Shown here one piece after another: positions 55,850 to 64,000 of a DNA stretch of 64,000 nucleotides (positions within the stretch are counted from its first letter, which is position 1; every line of letters starts with the position of its first letter). The DNA comes from Drosophila persimilis. Lineage: Eukaryota; Arthropoda; Insecta; Diptera; Drosophilidae. The notes below the pieces were generated by a model. It made no database searches. It worked only from the letters and a program-made list of their open reading frames with translations, and was not told the origin of the DNA. The position numbers were made by a program, and so were the translations under genes. The stretch spans positions 620,001 through 684,000 of the forward strand of contig NW_020825313.1 of NCBI RefSeq assembly GCF_003286085.1, written 5' to 3'.

Positions 55850-56393
55850 TAAGATTTGGTAGGAAGATTTGTGTTTGCTAGTTGTTTTATGATTATGTCG
55901 TAGTTAGTACCGAAAAATATACTGAAGTTATGTTAGCAATGAATAAGGAATAGACTTATAATTTCGGTGAGAATTGAAAATTCTCACAACTGGAAATCAT
56001 GGAAGGGTGGGTAAAGAACCGTGTGGGTCGACTACCATCTCAAGACCTCACGCCGACGATCTTTTTGGAACCGACAGACGAAAGCACCTAGTACCTTCTG
56101 GTATGCCTTATGTATGATTGTGCCGTTTATTTTCCGTGTATGCTAGGAATAGGCATATTGTTGTTTTTGGAGTTAGCTCCTTTTAAAGTTATATTTGAGA
56201 TTCTATTTTTAAGTTTATATAGTAAGAGTCGCGACGCCTTCAAACGAATCCCCCCTCCCCAAGTTACCGAATGACAACGGAACCAGAGAATCCCAGCCGG
56301 CAGTGACGTCGACATCCGAGTCGATCCATCCCCTGCTGACGTACATATACATAGCGATATACCACAACAATTTTTGGTTCCCAACGTGGGCAC
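55850..56393 (+). repeat. LTR-like copy a with degenerate PBS
   Basis: It aligns with 56520-56958 in order: TTTGCTAGTT, GTACCGAAAAATATACTGAAG, CTCACAACTGGAAATCATGG, ATGATTGTGCCGTTTA and GTGTATGCT-GGAATAGGCA, diverging strongly between these blocks. It ends with TGGTTCCCAACGTGGGCAC at 56375-56393. Confidence 0.5.
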
Positions 56394-56519
56394 AAGGAGA
56401 AATTTTACAGTAACAGTAAAAAAACTATTGGTTACTTTAGCAATAAGATCAGCTATTGGCTCGTGCCACCTTTTCTCTCATTCATTAATGAAATTAAAAT
56501 AATACTTGTGTTTTTTTCG

Positions 56520-56958
56520 GTAGGGAAACTTGGGTTTGCTAGTTTTTCCTGATTATGTGGCAAAATGCCTAGTTTTAAGTACCGAAAAATATACTGAAGT
56601 TATACTAGCAATGAATATGGAATAGACCTTGAATTTCCTAGTGGCATGGTGATGTAATGGGGTAGGGTGAGAATTATTGAGATTTCCAGAACCTTCTCAC
56701 AACTGGAAATCATGGAAAGGTGGGTACAGAATCGTGGGGGTTACCATCTCATCTCGATATTTTTGGAATACCTTCGGGTACGCCCTGGGTATGATTGTGC
56801 CGTTTAGTTTTCGTGTATGCTCGGAATAGGCACATTGTTGTTTTCGGAGTTAGATCCCGTACAGTCACTGGATTCTATTTTCTTAAGTTTATGTAGTAGG
56901 AGTCAAGACGCGGTCAAACGAACGTTGTTGCATACATTTTTGACGCCCAACGTGGGGC
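56520..56958 (+). repeat. Gypsy X LTR b and primer binding site
   Basis: The LTR-like sequence ends at 56940 and is followed by TGACGCCCAACGTGGGGC (56941-56958), a near match to the gypsy lysine-tRNA site (TGGCGCCC...). Its start is not fixed. It does not begin with TGTAACGG, the sequence that follows the purine tract at 62327, so its pairing with that 3' LTR is unproven. Confidence 0.6.
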
Positions 56959-57776
56959 AAGCTCCTATCTTTTGCTCGTTTGTATTCAAATGCTTAATGC
57001 TGACTTTAGTTTTCTGCGAAAGATCTTACCATCGGTAGGATAAAATTTCAGAATATTACGGATTCTGTTTCTTTTTTTTTACCGAACAAGCGATATTAAT
57101 TCAGTTAATTAAGAGGATTTTAGCTTCAATAAATTTAATTGTGAAATTGATTAAGAATTCTTCCACTTTGAGCGGAGCATACGGTTACATATAATTGCAG
57201 AGTATATTGCATATTTGGTTTAGGCCAGATATCAGAACAGACTGTCCCTGAACGGGTCATGGAAGCACAGATATTACGGTCCCAGATTTGGTTGCACTCA
57301 TACCGTTGAATTGGCGGGCATTACTGCAACGGCAAGGACGACGGCAAGTCCTATCCCTATCTTATTATGTCACCAATAAAATGTCACCATAGGAAGCAAT
57401 TTAGAATATGGAAAAGAAAAATTATAAAATATGTGTTGTCGGTGGTCCCGCGGAGTTGCCTTTAACAGCTCTAGCAGTTATTACCACAAGTTCTTGTCCA
57501 GTGCCGGTGCCAGGGTCGAGCTGTGCTGGTCTGTTTTATTCTATAAAGTATATCGACACATAACCTAGTACAATATTGCCAAATAATCTTATCGCAGTGT
57601 ACCCCCCTGCTTTAACCACGTGACAGTGAAAAGTGAAGCTTAAAACTATGGCGGCATCTCATGGTAGCCGACAGTATGCCCGTATACTTGTGGCTAGAAA
57701 TTCACCTTTATCGATATACTTTAAATACAAGATCTAATACTATCCCGCCTATTGCAGTCAACTATCGTCCGACGAC

Positions 57777-58070
57777 ATGCGTTTACGACATAGTCCTCAG
57801 CGAAACAATCCGCTGGGTTCGGAAAACTTTCGTGGCATTTGTTGCTCCGAAATGTCCAATACTCAGCCGTGTTTTTGTACTCCTTGCAATCACGTTTTCT
57901 ATAAAGCATGTCTGGAAGAATGGTTCCCTCATTACGATAATTGTCCGAATTGTAGTTGGGTATGTGCGTTATCTAAAGTAAAACTAGCTGTTGGCAATTG
58001 TTCTCCAAACAAGCAGCAGCCGGAACCAACAGAATTACCAGGTCGCTCGGGAATTACTACTCATACTTGA
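57777..58070 (+). pseudogene. Gypsy X gag N-terminal segment with RING-like finger
   Basis: The 97-residue frame contains FRGICCSEMSNTQPCFCTPC, NHVFYKACLEEW and CPNC, in the spacing of a RING finger: a Cys pair, then CxH, then Cys-LEEW, then CPxC. The first Cys of the CxxC pair and the His or Cys expected at the Tyr of HVFY are not seen, so the finger is degenerate. It lies between the PBS (56958) and the gag coiled region (about 58060-58480, in another frame), where gag should start. RING domains are usually ubiquitin ligases; that function here is inference. It could instead be a captured host exon, since the ends of the segment are not defined. Confidence 0.55.
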
Positions 58071-58783
58071 AAAAGCTTTGGAGGTAGCACAGACCCGGGT
58101 AATGGACATGGTCAGCCAGAGACAGGATAGATAGCAGAGGGAAATGGAAACAATACCCAATTGGGCCAAATTCCAACTGTAGGTTTAGTCCTGGTCGAAC
58201 GGACCACCGAGTTGGCCCTCGTTCGAAAAGAATTCAATCACCAGCCAAAAAGCAGCTCCTGCAAGGCGATCTTCAGGTCCTAAAGTGGGGGGTTTGTCGG
58301 GATTGGATGCTAGCCATAGCTCCAACCAGACTGAAGCTCCATTAGCCAATGTCGCTGCTCACTCTAGCCAAACCAGGGCTTGGACTTGAATGTCCTCCAA
58401 CAGATAATTGAGCGCACCGTTGCCAGAGTCATATCCAAAGGGCTCGAGCAAAAAGTCACCCGCCTGGTGACTGTCGGATAGTCGATCGGGCGAAGACTTG
58501 TTGTGACGGGACCCTAGAATGACTAGCTCGGAATTGATTTTTGACTTTATAATGATACGATTTATTTATTTGATATTTTCTTTGCTGTCGTCGTGCCCCG
58601 AAAGATTTTTGTGAATTATTCTAAGGAGGGTAAGATTGGCACGCGGGACAACGTCAAAGGAATTTCGCTCGGCGATCGCTATCTTATCGGTATCTATGTG
58701 TTCGGAGCTTACGAGTAAGTGTGGGGAATAAAGTGTCAGCATGGGGTTGGCTGTTGGCTTCGCGAAACGTTGCAAAGTAGTGA

Positions 58784-59113
58784 GTGGAAGTGGGCGGACC
58801 ACCGGTTTTCTCGCCGGAATCCGGATGGTCGATGAGAGAGCAGCGGAAGGCTGTGTCAAGGGCCCTCGTGTTGGCCCCTCAGCAGAACACGAGTAAACCT
58901 GTGGTCGCCGCCGCAGCGGAGCTGACCGAACGAAAGGAGAGGTGGGAAGCCGGGCCGAACAGCAGGTACACTACCATAGCCATACGGAGGGTAAAGCAAC
59001 CCGCTGCAGAGGCCCCTTCCACACTATGGAATTGGGAGAACAGAAGAATTGCTGGCGAACAGCAGCTTGGAGGAAATCTTGAAATTTCTTTAAGCCAAAT
59101 GGAACATTTGTGA
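58784..59113 (+). pseudogene. Gypsy X gag middle segment
   Basis: A 109-residue frame with AAAELTERKERWEAGPNSRY and NRRIAGEQQLGGNLEISL. No recognised domain. Its position between the RING-like segment and the zinc knuckle suggests gag. Frames upstream (58150-58560) are broken. Confidence 0.45.
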
Positions 59114-59163
59114 GGTGTTCTTAGATCTAAACAAAGGTATGTTAATGTAATACAAAATTAAGT

Positions 59164-59421
59164 GGCTTCGATCCCGCGCTGTAATGTCCTGCAGCACCCA
59201 TTTTATGGTTCGTTACAAGATGAAACTTTGGATAGCGATCTACAAACATTTGCTTGGCTTCGATCCCGCGCTGTAATGTCCTGCAGCACCCATTTTATGG
59301 TTCGTTACAAGATGAAACTTTGGATAGCGATCTACAAACATTTGCTTGGCTTCGATCCCGCGCTGTAATGTCCTGCAGCACCCATTTTATGGTTCGTTAC
59401 AAGATGAAACTTTGGATAGCG
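59164..59421. repeat. 92-bp tandem repeat, 2.8 units
   Basis: GGCTTCGATCCCGCGCTGTA begins at 59164, 59256 and 59348. The left arm has one unit only (47143-47226 region). 92 is not a multiple of three, so the expansion shifts the reading frame. Confidence 0.95.
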
Positions 59422-59726
59422 ATTTTTTCGGCCTTTGCAAACATTTGCACATCTTGCTGGTTGGCAAGCACGCGATTGGCAATACCACAAGCAGGAGTGG
59501 ATCATATCATTTGTTCGGCATTTTGTCAAGCTCTTAGACAACAATAAATAAAATAAATAAAGACTATCTTCAGAGTTTATAAACAAGGAATTGATTCGAT
59601 CTCGAAAACAAAACGTCAGAGAATCCTTCGTTATCTGGCATTAAATTTGCTTCCCGAAACTCGTCACAAAATGTTATATCAGTCCATTAGCTCAGTCGGT
59701 CAATTGAGCAGATTAGATTAGATTAG

Positions 59727-59897
59727 ATGCATGAAAGCGGTCCAGAAAGCGATCCAGAAAAGGATGAGGATATTAACATAGAGGCCATTCAAAGCTCGAC
59801 GGCTAAGCGCACTTGTTGGAATTGCGAAGAGTTTGGTCATGTATGGGAAAATTGTCTTGCAGATAGGCGTACATTCTGTTACGGCTGTGGAAGGTAA
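59727..59897 (+). pseudogene. Gypsy X gag zinc knuckle
   Basis: A 56-residue stretch with an acidic start (MHESGPESDPEKDEDINIEA), then CWNCEEFGHVWENC (a perfect CX2CX4HX4C knuckle) and FCYGCG, the beginning of a second. A TAA follows. This is the nucleic-acid-binding end of gag. Confidence 0.75.
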
Positions 59898-60065
59898 CAA
59901 CAATCGGATGCCCCCGAAAAACCACAATTAGCCTTGCCTGTTGTCATAACTCGCGACAAGAAGAATTTGGCTTCTTGTTGTCATAAAATAAGGGAAAGGG
60001 AGATGATCGTATAGAAGAGTTGTAGGTTTTTACCGTATCACGGATGGATAAATAATTATTTAGAG

Positions 60066-60434
60066 GTGCGAAAAATAATTTTCAATGAAGAACCACATGA
60101 AGTACCAAAACGAACCCAGCGTTTAAGAAAATATGTTAAATATGTTAATGTTAAAAATAACCGTAGACTGTTAGTTTACGCTATTATTAGTAGTCCCAAG
60201 GATATGCGCAGTTTTGACGAAGTATCCTTTCTGGGTCTAACAGCACAGGGTCTGCTAGACACCGGCGCAGATATAAGCTGTATAGGTGCTGAAGTATCTC
60301 GGACTGATTTTTCATCCCTTTCTGAATATAAACTCACAAAAGCCAATGCAAAAACAGCAGATAGACCAGCAGTCAACAGATACTGGGGGTGTTCAATGTC
60401 ATCATGCCGTATCGAACTTTTGAGAAACCTATGA
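60066..60434 (+). pseudogene. Gypsy X aspartic protease
   Basis: The 122-residue frame has FLGLTAQGLLDTGADISCIG at about residues 55-75, the DTGA active site of retroviral-type proteases, preceded by a basic KRTQRLRKYVKYVNVK linker. The frame ends soon after and RT follows in another frame. The protease would cleave the gag-pol polyprotein. Confidence 0.8.
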
Positions 60435-60645
60435 AGTTATATATAATTCCTTCCCTGAAATAAAATCTAATTCTCGGTCACGATTTTTGGAGATCCTTTT
60501 CGATGGCCCCAGACATAATTACAGCTGTCGACATAAGCTCGAAGGACGATGTGGCAGCCGAACCAGACCCATTACGTTACCTTAGTTCCAGCAAAACCAA
60601 CAACTCGAGGTTGCTAAGCAGTTATTTTTGAACAACTAGGCGTTA

Positions 60646-60930
60646 TTGAACCAGTGCTATTACTCCAGTGCTTGGAGTTCGCCAATGAGACTGGTTTTCA
60701 AGCCCAACAAAGTCCGTCTGTGTCTCGATGCTCGACGACTTAATGAAGTTACCCGTAAGGGTTTCCGGTTGCCCAAGGCAAATATCATACACAAGATGGA
60801 CCTAAAGGATGCTTATTGGCAGATCGAACTCTCTAAGGATTCAAAGTCACCAACTGCTTTTACGGTCCCGGAAAGGCCTTTATACCAGTTTAAGGTAACA
60901 GTTTCTGAACAGTTCAGAAAAGCAACCTGA
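60646..60930 (+). pseudogene. Gypsy X reverse transcriptase, N-terminal part
   Basis: SSAWSSPMRLVFKPNKVRLC, LDARRLNEVTRKGFRLP and HKMDLKDAYWQIEL (first catalytic Asp), then FTVPERPLYQFKV. Directly afterwards the sequence changes, and the segment with the YxDD motif is not present. Traces of RT thumb (TSVNYLGGICTDPSKV, RGFLWVCGWYRRYI) and an RNase H-end segment (GKDHIVSDALSRLHELE) occur in broken frames at 60960-61310. Confidence 0.8.
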
Positions 60931-61611
60931 CTCTGAATTTTTGAAAAATACATTTCTGTGTCACCAGCGTAAATTATTTGGGAGGTATTTGCACCGATCC
61001 CTCCAAAGTAGCTTGTAAGCTGAACTGACCTCCGCGAAGGAACATAAAACAGGTTCGCGGCTTTCTTTGGGTTTGTGGCTGGTATCGTAGATACATCACA
61101 GAGCTTCTTTCTGACAAAAACAAGTTAATTCTGACCGCGGAAGCTCAAGTCGCAATGGACTTCATAAAAACAGTATTGACTTCTGCTGTTGTGGTGGGAA
61201 GGTTAGCTCGATGGATCTTTAGATTGCCGCAATTTAAATTCTCGAAATCGCTCGAAAAGGAAAAGATCACATTGTCTCCGATGCTCTATCCCGATTACAT
61301 GAACTTGAAGTATCCTCAGTAGAGATGAGTCCTGGAGTAGATCTCGAATCCGATGCCTTTCAGGATGAGAGCTACCAACAGTTAAAAACACAGTATATAA
61401 AACATTCCGCTTAACTGCCCGATCTGAAAATAATCGACCAATTTCTGTACATTCGAAACGAATACGTATATGAAAATGCTGTGCAAAATAGACGAATTTG
61501 GAAGTTATGGGTGCCCGAGCGATTGAAGACCGACGTTCTTAAACAAGCTCATGACAATCCTACGTCCGCAAGCCGGCATGCAAAAAAATCATAGAAAAAT
61601 ACCGTAAAAGC

Positions 61612-62293
61612 TTGTTTTGGTCCGGTTTAGCTAAAGATATTCGAGAGTATATTCGCAGTTGTAAGGTTTGCAAAGCTTTCAAAGCTCTAATTATACTTTG
61701 CGACCAGCCATGGGAAACCATATTCAAACTTGTCGACCATTTGTACATACATCTGCTTGGACCCTATCCACGCTGCAAAAATGGATATGCCGGCTTGCTA
61801 ATTGTTTTAGATCACTTCAGCAAATACTATTGGCTATACCCCCTAAAAAAATTTACATCCGTAATAGTCCAAGAATTTCTGCTGCCTGAAACTGTCGTTA
61901 ACGACAATGGAAACAAATTTACATCAATCTTCAGGCTGTTCACCATGTCGAGCCCTGTTTGGCCTAGATATGCTCACGCATGGGACGGATAATAAGCTTC
62001 TAAAGGAGTAAGACTTGCTGGAAGAACCCGATTTACTGGTATTTAGGTCGGACAATCTAGCGCAAATCCGAAAAAAGCAAAGCCTGTGTCGTTCCGAGAA
62101 GGTCAGGAAGTACTTCACCGAAGTTTTTCCTTTGAAAAATTCAAGCAAAATTGTAATGCCAAATGGGCTCCTAAGTTCCTTAAATGTCGCGTTCGGAAAA
62201 AACTTGATAATTGTTTCTAACTTCTGGAAAATTTGCAGAGCCGAGAAAGAGGAACCTTTAATGCGAAAGGCATTAGATCCTGATTTCCGCTAA
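61612..62293 (+). pseudogene. Gypsy X integrase
   Basis: FWSGLAKDIREYIRSCKVCK is the second half of the zinc domain. The core continues LLGPYPRCKNGYAGLLIVLD, HFSKYYWLYPLKKF and ETVVNDNGNKFTS (second Asp). The first Asp appears lost (IHLLGP where DLLGP-like is usual), and the Glu segment is deleted. The C-terminal part (62015-62293) reads EEPDLLVFRSDNLAQIRKKQ. In this arm a TAA lies at about 62008, absent from the left-arm copies. Confidence 0.75.
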
Positions 62294-62326
62294 TATTCTG
62301 TCTAACGGTGGCAAATTATCGGGAGG

Positions 62327-62580
62327 TGTAACGGTTTCGGCTAGACAGTCCAGATCCAGGAAAGTCTATTGCTATGGTGCTCGGGTATATCGAATGCAAT
62401 AATCTTGGGCAAATTAGATTAGCAGATCATAGCATAGTTGGGGTGGGTGAATGCATGCTCGATTTAGGGAACAGCTGAGCTAAGCTTTCGCAAAGTTCTG
62501 TGCAGCGCATCGCAGAGGAGCTTTCGAAGCGAAGCGTTTAGATCTTTTAGCAATTATTTAAGCAGTCCAAAATAACAAGT
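62327..62580 (+). repeat. Probable 3' LTR start of gypsy X
   Basis: CGGGAGG followed by TGTAACGGTTTCGGCTAG fits a polypurine tract next to an LTR start. The LTR end was not determined. Confidence 0.5.
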
Positions 62581-63030
62581 TCGTTCTCTTTTTGAAAATT
62601 CGAATGGGTTCAACTGGGGATTGTCTCCGCCTCGACAAGAATTGAAAAAAACCAAAAAAAAATACTTTGAAAATCCCGTGCTGTGTGTGCTTCTCGAAAA
62701 TCGGGGGAAATTAATAGCCGTGCGCCGAGAAAACTGGCAGGGCACCTACCCTCTCTTAAAGTGCCTATTTTCCACGCCTCGCCACCAATTGTTTTTCTGA
62801 ACCGTGCGTCCCAAATTTCTGCAAAAAGAAAACAACACTCGTGTCCCCGTGGAAAATTCGGAGGAAAGTGCACTGTAGGAATAAATTCGATTTTTTTTCT
62901 TGGTCCTCGTGGTTTTGTTTCTGTTTCGCCCATAGGGCCCTGGCAGATCGGCAGCCATTCCAGCTAACCCAAATTTCTGCACCCATACCAAACTCCCACC
63001 CTTGACGGGAGTACTCTTCGTGACCCGACA

Positions 63031-63358
63031 TTGGTGTGAGGCCGAGTTTTTATCCTTTGAAAATCGTTAGAAAAGTTCACCTGCCCGGTTACATAACCTC
63101 CACCGGCCATATCCCTTGCGCCATCCATAACCTATACGCAGGCCCATGCGCTTTGCAGTTGCGGTGCATAAAGGTCATATGGATTACCCCCCGTGTGCTC
63201 CGCTAACTCGCTTTCTACGACGGCCTAGAAGACTGTTACGGATCCGGACCAAGATTTTATAGCATAGTGTATCTTTAATTTAATTTGCTTTAAGCTTGTA
63301 TTGCTCGCATTCCATGAATTCCTCCTATGCATAAGAGCTTCACAGACAATTACACATA
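63031..63358 (+). repeat. Element Y, right arm
   Basis: Reverse complement of 43216-43543, except GAATTCC for GCATTCC near 63316. Confidence 0.55.
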
Positions 63359-64000
63359 GAGTCCGCTCCGGCGAGGACATCGTCGACGTACATGAATGAC
63401 CGGATAATGTAACTTGCTCTCGGGAATCTGGACTGGACGTCGCCTGCTAGCTGTTGCAACACTCGGATGGCAAGAAAAGGAGCACAGCTGACTCCAAAGG
63501 TTACGGTCTTTAGTTCATAGTTCCGGATGTGTCCCTCCTTGTTTCGAAATTATATTCGCTGGAAAGGGGTGTGCTTCGGATCAACCCAAATCTGGCCATA
63601 CATTTTGGTGATGTCCGCGATGAGCACGTACCGGAAATAACGCCACTTTAGAATCTGGAGGGTCAAGTCAGATTGGAGGACCGGGCCGGCGTGCAGAAGA
63701 TCATTCAAGCTTACTCCGTTGGTCGAAGGGCTGGATGCGTTAAATACCACGCGGACCTTCGTGGTAGTGCTCTCAGGCTTGAAGACAGCGTGGTGCGGAA
63801 GGTAGTAAGTTGAGGACCCATGATTCGGAGGAACTTCTGTCATGTGATCAAGGTCTAGGTATTCTTGGATCACGGAGTCGTATTGCTTTTGTAAGGTAGC
63901 GTCTCTTTTTAAACGATTTTCGTTTCGCAAAGACTGAGTCAGGGCAATCGACCTGGAACACCCCAGTCTCGGATCCGAGACGATCTGGGTCACGGAACGG
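63359..64000 (-). pseudogene. BEL C/D hybrid reverse transcriptase fragment, right arm
   Basis: The minus strand encodes the same RT segment as 42574-43215, including the stop after FQRI (about 63550). The outermost 50 bases carry the inserted base of BEL D but keep the AAAAA of BEL C, so the upstream frame is shifted. It continues beyond the window. Confidence 0.8.

Larger units (their letters stand above)
55556..64000. repeat. Right arm of the large inverted repeat
   Basis: Reverse complement of 42574-50834 plus two extra 92-bp units. Diagnostic bases at 61312, 60700 and 63357 agree with tandem copy 2, while 63104 agrees with copy 1. The last 50 bases (63951-64000) match BEL D instead of BEL C. 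It runs off the window. Confidence 0.92.

Noticed and set aside
57777..58070. RING-like frame as an independent host E3 ligase gene
   Set aside because: It lies between the PBS and the gag of gypsy X, is present in both arms with the element, has incomplete metal ligands and no separate promoter. An element-borne domain is more likely.
1..64000. tRNA, rRNA and CRISPR features
   Set aside because: I saw no cloverleaf-like sequence with A and B boxes, no rRNA segment, and no regularly spaced repeat-spacer array. Tandem repeats found lack unique spacers.

Overview
This window looks like Drosophila heterochromatin: a dense, nested pile of decayed transposable elements with almost no host coding sequence. 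The calls come from recognising protein families by eye; no database search was run. Insect origin rests on BEL/Pao and Ty3/gypsy LTR elements, CR1-, LOA- and R1-type LINEs, a Tc1-like transposon, a fragment that reads as ribosomal protein L9, and three copies of a Drosophila-type INE-1/DINE-1 repeat. From memory, the DINE-1 version here resembles the SGM form of the obscura group; that species hint is inference.

Layout, left half. 1-3.2 kb has a DINE-like element, one plausible first coding exon of an unidentified host gene (minus strand) and a coiled-coil protein fragment. 3.2-6.4 kb has LOA-type and CR1-type LINE remnants and a BEL scrap. At 6.9-7.1 kb an RpL9 pseudogene is cut by a roo-like BEL element (7139-13177) that has both LTRs, broken gag-pol, no integrase and an env-like remnant. 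Its right flank is a different sequence, a gypsy gag, and there is no target-site duplication. 13.2-21.3 kb holds at least four Ty3/gypsy pieces: A and B on minus, E on plus, F on minus. A solo LTR of the roo-like element with a perfect 5-bp target duplication sits inside gypsy B pol. 22-27 kb holds a BEL gag scrap and an internally deleted R1/LOA-type LINE. 27-35 kb holds DINE copies, two CR1 fragments, a short tandem repeat, BEL scraps and a Tc1-like element.

Right half (36-64 kb) is one large rearrangement. A composite block (BEL 'C' gag-RT, an unidentified piece 'Y', and an antisense gypsy 'X') is duplicated in tandem with a 5,268-bp period (35993-41260, 41261-46527). The second copy plus about 4.3 kb more of gypsy X is repeated as an inverted copy (42574-50834 against 55556-64000, running off the window end). 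The arms are almost identical by eye. The 4.7-kb spacer contains a second BEL element ('D') split by an internally deleted CR1 LINE.

No gene set here works as a pathway. The functional relevance is structural: nested insertions, recombination between LTRs, recent segmental duplication, and a long inverted repeat that would fold into double-stranded RNA if transcribed. The points most worth following are the inverted/tandem duplication (real or assembly artefact), the RING-like finger in gypsy X gag, the RpL9/BEL/gypsy recombination junction, and the candidate host exon at 1126-1653.
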